A stretch of 64,000 nt of DNA from Manis javanica (Eukaryota > Chordata > Mammalia > Pholidota > Manidae), in NCBI RefSeq assembly GCF_040802235.1, contig NC_133161.1, positions 105,665,001 to 105,729,000 on the forward strand, in the 5' to 3' direction. The notes under the pieces were generated by a model. That model was given only the letters and a program-made list of their open reading frames with translations. It did not search any database and had not been told where the DNA came from. Both the position numbers and the translations under genes were made by a program. This document shows, piece by piece, positions 47,265 to 60,819 of this stretch (positions within the stretch are counted from its first letter, which is position 1; each line of letters starts with the position of its first letter).

Positions 47265-48265
47265 GTGAGGGGCGCGGCGCTGGCGGCCGCCGGTCCTAGG
47301 AAGGGGTCGCGAGGTCGAGTGTCGGGCCTGCCGTCAGGGTCCGCCGGGCTGCCCGGTGGAGGCCGCTCCCCTCTTCCCAGCCGCCTCGCGCCTCTTTAGC
47401 GCTTCCTGTGCCTAAAGGGGTGCTACGGGGCAGCCCGCCTGCCCTATGGTGCGGCCTCACTCCGCGCCGAGGACAGAAATGCGCTTTGCGCCCTCACCTG
47501 TAGACGGCCAAGGTCAGTCAACCGGTGTGTGATATTTGCTTCCAGGCTTTGTCCTTCCTTTGTCATTGTTTTCTGTCAACTCGTATCTGGGCGAGAGTTT
47601 TAGAAGCTGCAGAGAGAATGCACTTTATGATTCCGTACAATCGTACACTGAAAGCTGAGCAGCTTTTCCCCCTTGTTTAGCGGGAAGAAGTTTTTCCCTT
47701 GTGCATTTTATATTAGAAAGTTAGTTTTGGGAGAATATTCCACTTAAGTTAAAACATTTTGAAACTTTTTTTCTCTTTGAGTTTCCTCTCTGAGCCCTGG
47801 AGATGTTTTTGTGGATGATACTGATCTTGCCTTTGAGCAACGTACATTGGGAGGAGACCGAGGAATTAGCAACACAATACAGGAGAAAAACTTGGGAAGG
47901 AGGGTGCTTGCCCTTTGGGAAAGATCACTGACCTTCATTCCTTTTCACTTGACGCGTTGGGAAAAGCTAAAGGGATCCTGAAAGGAGAAGTAACATTTTG
48001 CCCTTAGGCCAGTCGTTTAATTTGACATGCAGTTAATTGAGCACCTATGATCTGTTAGGCCGAAGTGCGAAATGCGTTAGGTCATGATTGCTGTCCTTAA
48101 GCAGCTGTGAGTATAGTGAAGCATATAATGGTCATCAAAAGGCTATGCTAACTTTAAAGATTCGTTGAGAGCACGTGATCATTTATATCTGGGGAGATTG
48201 AAACAGGAAAGGAGATGCTGAGGGTCAGGTTAGGGTTTTGCCAGATAAAATGGGTTCCAAGACAC
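47265..48265 (+). other. AUH: AUH intron 1, first part
   Basis: GC-rich to about 47,520, then unique AT-rich intron. 48,020-48,130 ('aattgagcacctatgatctg') resembles an ancient interspersed repeat. No exon is seen. Confidence 0.6.
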
Positions 48266-48269
48266 TGCT

Positions 48270-48455
48270 TACTTAGGCACTGGAATTTGACATCAGTGAG
48301 GGTTTTTAAACTAGTTTTGCCTCACTTTCTCATGTGTGAAATAGGAAAAATATCACCAACTTTGTATGGTTGCTGTGACGATTAGATGAGAACATAAATA
48401 TAAATTGCTCTCTAGGTTTAGATCATAGTGGGTACTCCAGAGTATGTCACTTCAT
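48270..48455 (+). mobile_element. MIR SINE relic in AUH intron 1
   Basis: MIR-like order: 'cactttctcatgtgtgaaat', 'gttgctgtgacgattagatg' and 'gatcatagtgggtactccag'. Confidence 0.75.
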
Positions 48456-48459
48456 TATT

Positions 48460-50080
48460 TATTTATTTCAGACAGAGACCAGAGCATGGTCAAAGGCATG
48501 GGATGTGAATACGTGTGACGTTTTTGGAAAATAACCTAAGAGGAGTGTAGCTGTAGTGCGGCATGACAAGCAGAATAGTGAGAAATGCAAGCAGAAAGCA
48601 GGTGGACACTGGGGTGATTAGAGATGTGAATGCCATGATCTTTTGGCTAAGCTTGGTCTTGCTGGGATTTCAATTATATTAGGTGTATCAACAGTACATT
48701 AGATACAAAGGGAACGCAAATACAGTTGGTAATGTGCACATACTCAGTTTTGTTGTCGTTATGATCTAAGTACAGATTGAAAGAAAATTTTCATAAAGTA
48801 TCTGGCAAGTCCTTAAGTTAGGATCCAAATGAAAAGAGAAGAAATCAGAGCATACAAAACAGTTTAATTAAATTCAGATGTTTTCAGTTACCTGAAATGT
48901 AAAAATCAGCTATTAGGACATCCTCATTTCATAAGGAAATTGACCCAGCTTCCTCTGAGGATCCTCAAGAATGACAGCTGAGGCTTGGCTAACATTATGA
49001 ACGTGCTTTGCTTTGTTACCTAACCAGCAGTAAGCAGTGCAAAGGAAAACATGAGGTGTCAAAGGATACCGCAGGTGGAGGCGTCTCCCTGAGCCTTTGC
49101 TTCTCACACAGGCGGGTCCAAACTTCAGTGCTCTCAGCAGCCTGCCGAGAAGATGAGAACTGTCCCGGGTCAGAGGAGCCCCAAACTGCCGTCTGCTCCC
49201 TAGGCCTCTTTAGGCTGGTGGATGTAGGTGAGTGCAGAACACATCAGCCCTCATCCGTTGCCTGGGTTCCATATTTGTAATTTGTTGTGGAGGCAACAAA
49301 GTGATTTAGTTATATAATCACTAAAGTTTACTTAGTGGTTATTCTTGCAGTGTTACCCAGCCTAGTTGGAGTTTCATGGCCGCAGTCCTGGGCATGGTTT
49401 AAAGGTTTTTCCTGGTGTCTTACAGTGAATGAGTGGCCTCCTTTATAGGTCAACTGCTCTCTGATCGCTATCCTTCGTGCTTTAATCTTCACGCAGTGCT
49501 GGGGTTACCTTTTTTCAAGGCCTAGACTTCCATGCTCTGTGGAAAACCTCTAGTGGCTCCCTGTTTTCTGTAAGCCTCCCGTACAGCTGGCAGGCCTTCA
49601 CAGTCTGCCCGTCTTCCTGCAGTCGCACCTCTTCCTTCCCTACCAACCTTCTCCCAAGTCTGGGAAGATTCTACTCGTAATTGTGACCCACTGCAAAGAT
49701 CATCTTTGTGAACCAGGTCAGAAGACCAGGCAGAAATAGAACACACAAGCAAATGCATAGTAGGGCAGATCGTCCTTGATACCTACTGCTTCTCAGCATT
49801 CACATCTAGATTAGTAAGTCTTCCTGAGTGTCTCTGAAATTGTTTTACTCTCCTTCATTTTCTTTACCAGCACCACTCTTGTCCAAGCCAGCATCATGTC
49901 TAAAGTGGACTGCTGTAGAGGCCTGCTAGCTGGACTTACTACATATCCTCGCTTTTCTTTTCGGACAGGTTGATTTCTTTCATGTTTTTTCCCTCATGTT
50001 TTAAAAATAAATTTTCGTATATTTTATGGCAGTGAATTATATATTGATGAAGATATGTTTATTGAGATAGATATATTTAT
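48460..50080 (+). other. AUH intron 1, unique stretch with a candidate cryptic exon
   Basis: Mostly unassigned. A 116 bp block (49,112-49,227) is bounded by an acceptor 'ttctcacacag' and a donor GTGAGTG and is open in one frame (RVQTSVLSAACREDE...). It does not match AUH exon 2, so at most it is an alternative or lncRNA exon. Confidence 0.4.
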
Positions 50081-50084
50081 TTTT

Positions 50085-50655
50085 AAATTGTTATTGAGGT
50101 ATCATCCACATACCCTAAAATTCAAAATGTACAGTTGTTTTTAGCACATTTGCAAAGTTGTGTAACCATCACCACACTCCAATTTTAGAGCATTTTTATC
50201 AATCCAAAAAAGAGACCCTGTCCTCTTTAGCACTTACTTCCCATTCTCACACTTACCCTTCATTCAAAATAAGACCTATTTTTCTACTTAATAGATTTGT
50301 ATACTGTGGACATTTCATATAAAGAAATCATATAGTGGCATTTGTGACTTCCTTCACTTAGCATGATGTTTTCAAGATTAATCTATGTTGTAGCATGTAT
50401 CAGTACTTCATTTCTTTTTATGGCTGAATCATTCCATTGTATGGATATTCCACATTGTGTTTATCTGTTCATTGTTGTTTCCACAACATTTGAGTTGTTT
50501 CCACTTTTTGGATACTGTGAACAGTGCTGCTTAGAACATTCCTGTGTAAATTTTTGTGGACATCTCTTTGCATTTCCACTTAGTAGTGGGATTGCTGGAT
50601 GATATGGTAATTCTGTGATTTAACAGGCACTCTCAGGTAGTCAGGATTGTGGAAA
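50085..50655 (-). mobile_element. LINE-1 3' part, antisense
   Basis: Antisense L1 phrases: 'attgaggtatcatccacata', 'tgtgtaaccatcaccacact', 'cattccattgtatggatatt' and 'agtagtgggattgctggatg'. Old copy in AUH intron 1. Confidence 0.8.
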
Positions 50656-50669
50656 CTCTTTGACAGCTG

Positions 50670-50710
50670 TTTTATATATATACATATATATGTGTATATA
50701 TATGTTTCCA
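50670..50710. repeat. (TA)n/(TATG)n tract
   Basis: Alternating TA with TG interruptions, about 35 bases. Confidence 0.85.
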
Positions 50711-50964
50711 GACAGTATGCAAGGTAACACAATATAGTGTACTTTACTAAAGAAATAATTTTTGTCTTACAAAAACACTCTTTGCAAAAGTAGTTGTCAT
50801 AAAAAAAAAACAAGCAAAGTTCAGGCAGAATTAGAACTCTAAGCCCCAGAATGGTTCTTCTGAGGGATTGGGCCCCTCCAGGATTAAATTGTGTTTCTTC
50901 GAAAAGTCCTCACAGTGACAGTGCACTTGCAAGGCCACCACAAAAACACTTTGGTAATTTAAAA

Positions 50965-51185
50965 GGAGTCGTCCTCGTCATAGCTAACATTTTCAGACTA
51001 CTGACCGTGTTCCAGGTGCTTTCAACATGTTGATTCATTTATCCCACACACCAGCTATGGAAGTTGATTGTATTATTTTCCCTCATTTTACAGATGTTAA
51101 AACAGAAACAGAAGGGTCAGGATCATATAAGAAAGAAGTGCAGAAACCAGGATTCAGAACCTGGCAATCTGGGTCTCACAGTCAT
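50965..51185 (+). mobile_element. MIR SINE relic
   Basis: MIR-like text: 'tagctaacattttcagacta', 'ccgtgttccaggtgctttca', 'ctcattttacagatgttaaa' and 'gaaaccaggattcagaacct'. Confidence 0.9.
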
Positions 51186-51189
51186 TCAC

Positions 51190-54100
51190 ACAATGATTAT
51201 GATATATATAAAAACTAAAAGATGTCTTTCTGTTAAAAAGTTAATGTGAACAAGGACATAAAATATGAAGTATGAAAAAAAAGAACAAAAACTTTTTCAC
51301 AAAATTCAGCCGTATCCCCAACCCCCAGAGAGATACTATCACTTTTTGGAATATTACATGGTACCCAATTGAGATATACAAAATTATTACAGTGCACATT
51401 TTATGTAATGATGCTTAGAAATAGAATCTACATATGATTGTATAGAATGCATGTTCATTGAAAAACTGACATAAAACATAGGAAGAAGTGAAAATCTTTC
51501 AGTACTTCGAGATTATAAACTCTATGCCACGAGATTGTAGGAACCTGAGAGCATCTGTATATATGCAAGGGAAAGAGGGACACTGTTCATGCTGTGCTTT
51601 CTTGGTTTCCCTCCTTCACATTGAAATTTTTGTATTTTGTGGTTTTATATTATCATTGAAGATGTGCTTTCAGACATTTTACTTAGAATTTCAATGGATT
51701 TGGTGTTGATAGAGACACTAAGATGCTCCAGCTTACATCACCTGATAAAATTCTACTTTACTTCTTAACTCAGGACAAAAAGATACAAAGGTTTTGTGAT
51801 ATTAGAGGAAGGATTTAATGGAAAATTGATAGACATATGGATTAAGTTCTCTGGAGGGTCACTAGGGAAAGAGATATTCTAAGTGAGTTTTTCACACAGT
51901 TACTGTGAGGCTTTCTTGTATGTCTTGCGTTGACTGTTTCACTTGGAGATGTTATCTAATTTCTTGAAACATTAACTCAGAGAAACATTTTGGAATTGGT
52001 ATTTATTTGTGTTTAAGGTCATCCAGTCTAAAAGTGTTTCCCAGAGAATAATCCCCGGACATTTGTCCTTCATTATGCTCCACGAAAGAAGGAGCTGTGG
52101 TTTTGGGGAAACAAATTCTCCTTTGGATTGTTGCAACTTTTGCTGAGGACTTATACAGAGGAAAAAAATAGAATCACCGGTATAATATTTTATGATCATT
52201 TTGAATATCTCAATTAGTTTTCATTCCATTTAGAGATAGTTTTTATATCTGTCATACACATGCCATGCACTTGGGAGATTTTAAATTATATCCACGGCAA
52301 ATCAGCCATGAACACTGAAATTTGCATGTCACACCCACTGGAGGGCTGCAGGACCATGTACAGTGGGTCATTGGCCTTAGTTTGCCACGGCCTTAACAAA
52401 ACACTTTCATCTCTCTCTTCTCCACTTCTTCAGTGCACTGGGGCCTCAGAGCACACCAGGATGTCTGCCAAAACTTAAAGGAAGCCAGGAGAGTCTCAAA
52501 AACTACAGGCTTCCCCTCATCCAGGGGAAAGGTTATTCTAGGAAATGGAACTGATTTTTCGAAGGATAAGCACCTAGGCAAAGAAAATACTCTATGAGCT
52601 TCCTTTTCACAGTGGGAAAGCCTGGCCGCAGCAAATCCAAGGAAAACGAGGATGAACGAATGGCAGGGCCCAGACAGACACAGAAGTCTGGCTGTTGTGA
52701 CCAAGCCCACTTAGATTTTACTGCATTTTAAACCTCAAATCCATTTCGTAAGGCGGCCTAATCATCTAAGAGAAACAGTTTTGTGAAGGAACAGGACGCT
52801 GTGTCTGATTGGTTTGTAAAAGCATCAGGCTACTGATGTTTTAGCTGGTGCTCTGGAAAAATACCCTCTTCTTACTCCCCTTTTCCTTCATGTCAATACA
52901 AAACCATTGCACAGCCAAAATATGCCTTCAAAATCCCATGCCCCGCATGAGAGCAGATCCTTTGCTTTTGAAGGGCTTTCTCCGGAGCCTGAAGTTGGTT
53001 CCCACCAGCAGTTGCTCTGTGGCTTTGTTCAAACAGACTTGGACCTCTTGGCTCCCGGCACTGGCCATGACTGAAAGAAGACACCAGCCGCCTCACCCCC
53101 ATGCTCTGCATTAGCTGTTCTCCACAAGGTGCATGTGTTTCCTCCCTGATCATGGTTTTACTGTGCCGCAGTTTTCTTTGGCCCAATGTGAGTGTGTGAA
53201 TCATTCATGATCATCACTTTTGTTTTTGTTTGGCTATTTTGCTTTTTTATTTTTCAAGAAAAACTTACATAATATTGCTACATACATAATGACATATAAA
53301 CATGCCAACATAATGTATATGTTATTAGCAGAAACATACACAGTCATAAATATATACTTAGGAAATTCCAGGGAATTTAAAATTTTCAAACAAATGTAAA
53401 TATATGGTCTCCTTAAGACTTTTCTCTTATTAGTTTGAGTGAACAATATTTATGCAACCACAACAAAAACTAAAAAAATTACAACTAAATCTAATAATGA
53501 AGAAGAATCTGTTTTTGCTTTGTAAAGATGTATTTTCACTGGAAATATTACTCTGAGCTGACAGGGTTTTAGGGAAGAGCATTTTCAGAGAAGGCAAATG
53601 CAGAGCAAGGTAGAAAGGAATGACTTAGGAAATGATGTGGCATCTGCAAGTTTTCCTGAATTTTTTCTAACCACTTCCCATAAGGAATTTTTTCCTCCTT
53701 TGGAAGGAATACTTGCCTTGACATTCGGTATAGTTATGACTGGAATAGTACTTTTACTCCAGTATATGTATGAAATAGTCTCAGTGGTAGGGAAATTTTT
53801 CAGGTATCAGTAAATTAAGTACCAAACTGTTGTTTTCCTTGCTTTAGACAAAGTACTGCTGAGTGGTTAGCCAGAAGTTTCTTGGCTTATGGCACTAATG
53901 ATAATTAGAAGAAGTAACTGAGCTGTTGCTGTCACATTGTGCATTGATGAGATGCGGTCCTTGAAACTCTCAGGATGGTTTGAATACAGCACTGAAGGTG
54001 GATTTCCCATACATCATGCTCTGTACCAACCGGTTCAGGGACAAGCTCCCATGACCTCAGTGAAGGCATAGGCACAGCATCAGCATTTCCTTTCTCAGAA

Positions 54101-54785
54101 GAGGACATCAACACAGAGGAGGTCACAACTAGTAAAAATGGTGTAATGATTCAGACTGCGGTGGTTTATCTCCTGGTAAGCTAAAAATTTCCTTAAACAC
54201 TGTGAAAATGTTCATCAATTTAATCTGAATATATATGGGGCTCTCTTTTAGGAACATTCAGAGCAAAGATGAACAACTAAATTATGTATTTACTTATTTT
54301 TGACATTGAGAAATCGACCTTTCTTTAGACAGAACAATTGTACTTGGATTTGAGTAGATGTAAAATTGCTGACAATTGAATTTAAAGTCCTAGGAAAAAT
54401 ACTGTATCCAATTGAAGCATTTCCTAAGAAGTTGGCAATCACATGCTTGTATTCATTTAGTCATTTATTATCTACTCAGTTGCTGCATATTTAGTGTAAT
54501 TTAATCTATGAATAATGTAGTGTTACTCAATTGATAGCAATTTACCAATGCCTATAATTTTCAGACTGCTACTTTCAACTGATTCTAAGTACAGCACTTC
54601 TAAAAGTAAAAAAAATGCAAAAGGAAAGAAGACATTTGACCTTTTTTTGGAGTAGATGATGTAATACAAGAATGACTCTAGTCACAGCAATTACCTTATG
54701 GTACCTGGAAGTGTCTTTGGTAAAACTTAGCACCAGTGGCTTAAATGGCTTCTACCTTTAATACATATCCAGTGTTCAACCACTC
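51190..54785 (+). other. AUH intron 1, unique stretch
   Basis: I see no exon, RNA or named repeat. Open frames are short (up to about 105 codons, minus strand at 52,393-52,710) and do not resemble known proteins. AUH exon 2, expected to encode text like GIVVLGINRAYG, is absent. Confidence 0.45.
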
Positions 54786-54789
54786 TTCA

Positions 54790-55415
54790 CCATTTCTGAA
54801 ATAAAGCCCTTGGCTCTGAACTGGAATCCTGGTCCACACCAACATCTTGCCTCACCTGGGTTTTGGCAATAGCTTCTGAAACTGTCTCCTAGATTGCCAC
54901 CCCATCCATGATATTCTCAACACGGCAGCTAGTGGGATCCCTAGGAAATGTAACTCAAGTCATTCCTTTTCTCAAAAGCCTGCTCTTATCTTACCCAAAG
55001 GACCTACTGTGGCTGTGAGTCAGTGGGTGGTCTGGTTCCCTGTTAACATCTCTGACTCTGTCTCCTCCCATACCCCACCTTGCTCATTCCACTCTGACCC
55101 ATGGGCTTCTTGTTGCTGCTAAATATGCAGGGTTACTTCACCACCCCCTACCCCCGTACGTAAGTCCCCTTTAGCCTGCTGTTGTTTCCATAGAATTTTA
55201 ACATCCAACATCCTATATAATTGATACATTTTATTATTTCTCATTAATCACTTATCTTTTGTGTATTATCTACCTGATTAGAATGTAAGGTCTCAGCAAG
55301 CAGAGATTATTGTCTGCTTTGTTTTTAACAAAATAGAACAGTGCCTGGCAAATTGTAGGCACTGAATAAATATATATTGAGTGAACGAATGGGTGAATGA
55401 ATGACTTAAGCTAAC
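54790..55415 (+). mobile_element. L2 LINE 3' end
   Basis: It ends with the conserved L2 tail: 'ctgattagaatgtaaggtct', 'gagattattgtctgctttgt', 'agaacagtgcctggcaaatt' and 'gtaggcactgaataaatata', then GAATGAATG-like tail repeats. The earlier part (54,960-55,140) fits L2 more loosely. Confidence 0.85.
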
Positions 55416-55559
55416 AGCCAGCTCATGCTTCTGTGGTACAACATGAACATTCAGTTCAATCAGTATTTGTGCAAAGCATTGATCTAAAGGCAGACGACGA
55501 CCATAGACTGGCCTTTAGAGTCAGCATTGGTGGCCTTAAAGAAGGTGTGATGATAGAAA

Positions 55560-55785
55560 TGGGCCCTGGCTCTGAAGGTGGCTAAACCTTAGTTGGCACC
55601 CCTGTTCCACTATTTACTGACCAGGGACCTCAGGCAAGTCATTGAACATTCTAACCCTGGGTTCTCTCACAGGGAAACAGGGACCGCTGGGGAGCTCACT
55701 TCAGAGGGTTGCCATGAAGATTAATGTGTTCATAAAATGCTTAATATTAATTATTCACTTAAATAATAACTGTTAGTGGTAGTAA
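55560..55785 (+). mobile_element. MIR SINE relic
   Basis: MIR-like order: 'gccctggctctgaaggtggc', 'ccactatttactgaccaggg', 'acctcaggcaagtcattgaa' and 'gttgccatgaagattaatgt'. Confidence 0.85.
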
Positions 55786-55789
55786 GAAT

Positions 55790-58700
55790 AAACATAACTT
55801 TTAAAATATAGAGTGCCTCAGTACTATCTGAAAGAAGAAACATCCCACTCTTAGTTATTACAAATAATTAGTTTTTAATTAATGATGCCTGATGAATAGA
55901 AGCTTTAAAAATATGAGGAAGAACTTGCCTTTGGTCTTTTAAAAGCTCAGGGGTGGGAGTTGCATAACTGCTGCTGTGTCTCTAATGCTCATCCTGACAG
56001 CCTTCGTCGGTGCTCCTCGAAACGTTCGGTCTCAGAACTGCTTTACACTGTGAAAAATTATCAGGGACTCCAAAGAGAGAACCGTATCTTTAGGTTGTAT
56101 CTGTTGGTATTTTCTGTATTCAAAATAAAAACAAGATTTCATATAATGAATTCATTAAAGATAACAATAAGAAATGCATTACATATTAAAATAAAAATCA
56201 TTTTTATTTAAAAAGCTATATTTTTAACTAAAAACTTTAGTGATAAGAGCAGTATTGTTTCAGTTCTGTCTCTTTAATGTCTTGCTTAATAGAAGATAGC
56301 TGGATTCTTGTTTCTGTTTTTGCATTAATCTGTTGCAAACTGAAAAACTCCATCGTACTCAGGAGAAAATGAGACTGAAAAAGACAGACAACATCTTAGT
56401 ACTATTTTGAAAACTATGTTTACATGTGAACTTCCAAAGACATTTAAGAGGACATCCCCCAGCCCCACCCCCTAATTTCCCTGGAATGCCCTTTGAAGAC
56501 CACTAGACTAGATTATGGAGATTTTCCTTTTGAGGTTTAATAAAAAGAAAATATTACATAACATTCAACTACTTTCTCTAATTTTTTGTTGCTTTGACAG
56601 CCAGTCTAACAGAAAAACTGAAAGATGTAATTTAGGCCGTTTATCCATTCCTTTTACTCTTGACCTGACAAAAACCAAGTGTTACAACAAAGGTTAGAAT
56701 TAGTCTTTGTAATGAGCAGAAGTCTCTCTACCACACATCAGTTGTTCAGAATTCAGCCCTAGCCTCAACAATCTGTAATATCATTGTAGGAAGGCCTGAG
56801 AGTTCTTTGAAAATACATTTTTAAAAAATTGAGAACAGTAGACTTTTCTCTCAGTTATCATTTAAAAAAAAACTCTAGGATAAACAAAAGTAAAAGATGG
56901 CAACCAATTTCGACCAATATACCCATGGAAACAAATAGGAGAAGCCCTGCACCAGTTATTAGAAATTAAGGATAATAGTCAACATGTACAAAAAAATGGA
57001 GGTCATTTTACTAAATAAATCACCAATTGGGTCAGATTTTGGAATATAAATAATGGACAACGCGTACTTTGCTCCTGAGTCTAAGCCATGTAACCCGGAC
57101 ATGGGGCCTGACTCACCGCTGGTCCCGGCCTCAGTTTCTGCCTGTGTCCCAGCATCAGCCCCTCGGGCTTAGTGTTATAAAACCCTGCCGTAAATATACA
57201 TGCAGCAAACTTTTAAAAAAACAAAATTTGTGGAGCTCCCTTAAAACAGAAAGAGCTGAGGCAATCTGAGAACTAAGCAGTGGGTCTAAAGAGAAGCCAG
57301 GGTGTAGATCACTGGAGCTGAACTAACAGGAGGTAGAAGGTGGGGGTGGGAGGTGAGTGGGGAAAGGATCTCGGAAAATCCTGTAAAGCTCACCTTTGCC
57401 TTTGTGCACCTGGAGGCGGGAGGTAGGAGTGTGCAAAAGTTAGGCTCTCGTTATTCAACCTGGCTATAGCCTGGATAATGTGTTCCCTGCCTTGTCTTTC
57501 TGAACCACAGCCCAACTGCAGTGAGCTCCATCTTTTCTCTGCTTAGGCCTGAGTGGGCCTGTCTGCATACCTTAAAGGAGCCTTTGACATCTGATTAATA
57601 TACGTCAGGGCCTCAGCCACACCTGAGTGGTCTGTAAGGGAGCTAAAGAGACTCCCTGTATGATGCCTGTTTTAAAAAGGGATCTGGAAGAGTTTCTCTC
57701 CATTCTAGTACAAATAAACATAAATAATCAACAAGCATGTCTAGACCAGCCTGGTATTACTAATAGTGTCCTTGCTGCCCATGCCAGGGCTGCCTGCCCT
57801 GTATGGAAAGTCACTATTGACAAACCTTGGCTCAGGAACTCTCCAGGCCCCACCTCCCACTCCTTGCTACTCTTTCATCTGGTTTCTCTGGTTTCTGTCC
57901 CATGGGCTCACAATCAGATACTCCTCCGTCTTCATCCATGGTATAAGTGAACAATTTCCTCATCTGCTTCTCACGTTTGCTCCCAAATGGCTTCTTTAGC
58001 TTGATGCACTAATGTCTGTAAACAAGAAGGGCTCCATCCCAGGGATGCTCGCAGACTCCCATCAGCATTCAGCCCCACACCCGAGCTGTAGACCCCAATT
58101 AGTGGGAAGGCAGGGGCAGAATAATGCACAGAGAGAGGAGAACATCTTCAGAACTTGGAGGGAAAACTCCCTCAAATAGGTTTGCTGCAGGAAACAGAAG
58201 AATGTTTTAAATTATATTTGTTCTATACTCTTAAAAAAGACAAATTTGAGCTGAGACAAGAAGAGATTGCATGGATACCAGAATCACAAGAGCCAAATTT
58301 GAATGTTTGTTGGAGAGAGAGAATAGCAAATTTGATATAGCAATTGGTCAGATTGTTGATATAGAGAAGAAATGTGAGAAGTGATCCCAGAATATAGAGT
58401 GAAAGAATGAAATGATAACAGAGAAAGATACCAGAAGGAAAATAACATTCATACATATGCAAATGATGAACAGTCTTCCCAAAGGAGAAAGCTGGACAAA
58501 AGGAACAGAAGAAATAATTCAGGGGAAAATAAAGAAAAGAAGCTGTGTACAAGAAGAGTCTTTCTCCAGTAGTAAAAACAAATCTGAGGCAAGATTTAAA
58601 AAGTAAAATTGCCACATTATGCATGGATGAAGACATCAGTCTAGACGATTCCCGGTTCCATTTCTTGTCCTCCTCCCAACATACCTCCCACCAACACACA

Positions 58701-60815
58701 AACCGGAGTTACAAAGCCTGATTCAAATCTACCTCTGCCATGAAGTAATCTCTTGACTTTCTTACCAGTTACAACTGTCTTTTAAACTCCAATGATGTTT
58801 TAATATTCTGCCATATCGATATCGATTATAATAATGGAACCTCGTTGTGTTTGTCCAGATCCTCTAAGAAGCAGGTGCAAGAAAGGGATTAAATATGCAA
58901 TAAATGGAATTATGGAGAAACACCTGTGAGAGAAATTAGGGAAGGGGCCAGGGCAGCTGGGACTGTGGGCAGACTATGATGCAAGTCTTACTCTCAGTGA
59001 AAGAGCAAGGGAAAGAGGGCTTTATAAGGCTGCGGGGGAGTCCTAGAGCCAACACTGGCTAGTAGAGGGGTCCTGCATCCCTCAGGAGCCAGCCTGCCTT
59101 AGAATCCTTGCTGCACTAGGTCACGGGCTGGGAGTGGTACACAGGAGGTATGCTTCCATGTAAACTCAACAATGAATTTCAGAGCACAGCAGCTAAAGCC
59201 CTTGGGTCAATTTATGTACTCAATAAATATGAATTCTACAATCAAATACCAAGCCACTGGGCACCAAGTACCAGGCTCACAGCACATAAAAATGTGCACA
59301 TGCATAGAAGGCAATATGGTGAAGACTGCACCCTTACTCCTGCAGAGATCAACATTTAATGGGGAAGAAAACATGGAAATACACAATAACTATACACTTA
59401 CTATACAACTAATTGTTTATTATTATACAATTTACTGCACAAGTGTTTGTGCAGCTTGTCCCCATGCTCCAGGAACACAGAGCAATGAAACAACTCTACC
59501 TGCAAAGTTGGCAGTACAACAGCAGAGGAAGTAAAGGTTAAGAAATGTAAAGAATGCCTAGGGACTGCCGGGCAGGAGTCCGGCGAGAAAGAGATCGCCG
59601 AGGTGTGACAGGCTGTGAGGATCCATCTCAAATATTTGCCACCCCATCACACACGTGGCCACACGGTGTGTGAGCAGAAATGGCCCACGGCGCTCATGGG
59701 GAAGCTTCGGTAGCTGGCCTCTGGTCTGCCATGCTTCCTGTTTTCTCTGACTAGAAAGGACCCAGAGGGGCACCCATCAGCCTGCAGTCCCGAGGGAAGG
59801 CAATGAGGATAGCAGCATCTGGCCCATAAGGGACATGTGGCATGAGTGGGAAATAAACCTCTGTTTTCACAAGCCACCAGAATTCCTGACCACAGCAGAA
59901 GCTAGCACCCCAGCCCACTCTGACTGACACCATGTGGACCGAAGGCACGGGGACAAGAAACAGCATCCGGCTTTCAGAGAATCCCCCCAGCCCCTCAGCC
60001 CGTTGGCCGGAATGTGTAGGCTCTATGATGGGTGCGATGGAGGTAGAATGAATTCTATAGAAAAGTCTTTCTCACACGTTACAGATACACTGAGTAATCC
60101 ACAGGCAATGGAACCCCACTGAGGGTTTTTTAACGAGGGAAGACAGAAGCAGATCTGTTTTATAAAGTGTGCTGAGGCTGCCCATGCAGATGCCCTTCAA
60201 GTTATCCAGAGAAGAGTCTCAGGGCTAATTCAGCGAGCAGCAGTGGGCACGGAGGAAAGCAGTGGATTTCAGGGGCCTCCAGAAGGTAGATCTTAGGTGG
60301 GAAAGGAAGAGTTAGGAAGGAGCGAGGGTGGCGGGCCAGTGCCCAGAGAGAGCTGCTCTCAGGACAGCTGAGGGTGTTTGATTTTGGGAGCATTAAACTT
60401 GAAGTTCCTTCAGGACATCGATATGGCAACATGCAGTAGGTTCTTGGAAATACGTGTTTGGAGTTCAGACAACACTGCACTGAGTTACTTCCATAGCTGA
60501 CTTTTAAGAGACTTATAATCTTTTCCTTTTCCCAATATGGCCACTGTAAGTTTGGCCAATAAAAGAAATGGGAAGGGAAGTGAATTGATACACCCCTAGC
60601 ATAGGGCCCCAGTAATTTGTACAGGCTTTCCCTACATTTATTGGCCTCATTTATGAACTTTTTGTTAGCTTTTTCCTAGCCTTAGTCCACATTGTCATGA
60701 TTGACCCTTCAAAGTCCCCTTTTGTTGTGTTTAAAATTTTTCTTTCATATCCATTCTCCACTTCCAGCTCCCACTTTACCCACAATCAACCTTTCTAATG
60801 TGTTTAATATGTACA
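55790..60815 (+). other. AUH intron 1, unique stretch
   Basis: No gene or named repeat is recognised with confidence. 60,130-60,240 ('cgagggaagacagaagcaga') resembles an ancient interspersed repeat. The longest open frame, 158 codons on the minus strand (58,223-58,699), is Phe/Leu-rich and looks like chance. Confidence 0.4.
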
Positions 60816-60819
60816 TTTT

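Larger units (their letters stand above)
46850..47500 (+). promoter_or_regulatory. AUH: CpG-island promoter of AUH
   Basis: About 650 bp very rich in G+C and CpG. It has GC-box-like words (GGGGCGGGGC near 46,972 and again near 47,013) and no TATA box, as in a housekeeping promoter. A perfect SAASATGGCGGC element (CAACATGGCGGC, 47,051-47,062) covers the expected start codon. This word is both a YY1 site and the TISU translation element of genes with very short 5' UTRs, so transcription probably starts 5-30 bases upstream, around 47,020-47,045. Confidence 0.9.

Noticed and set aside
58223-58699. 158-codon minus frame as a membrane protein
   Set aside because: Phe/Leu richness follows from A-rich plus-strand DNA; no family motif, splice site or promoter supports it.
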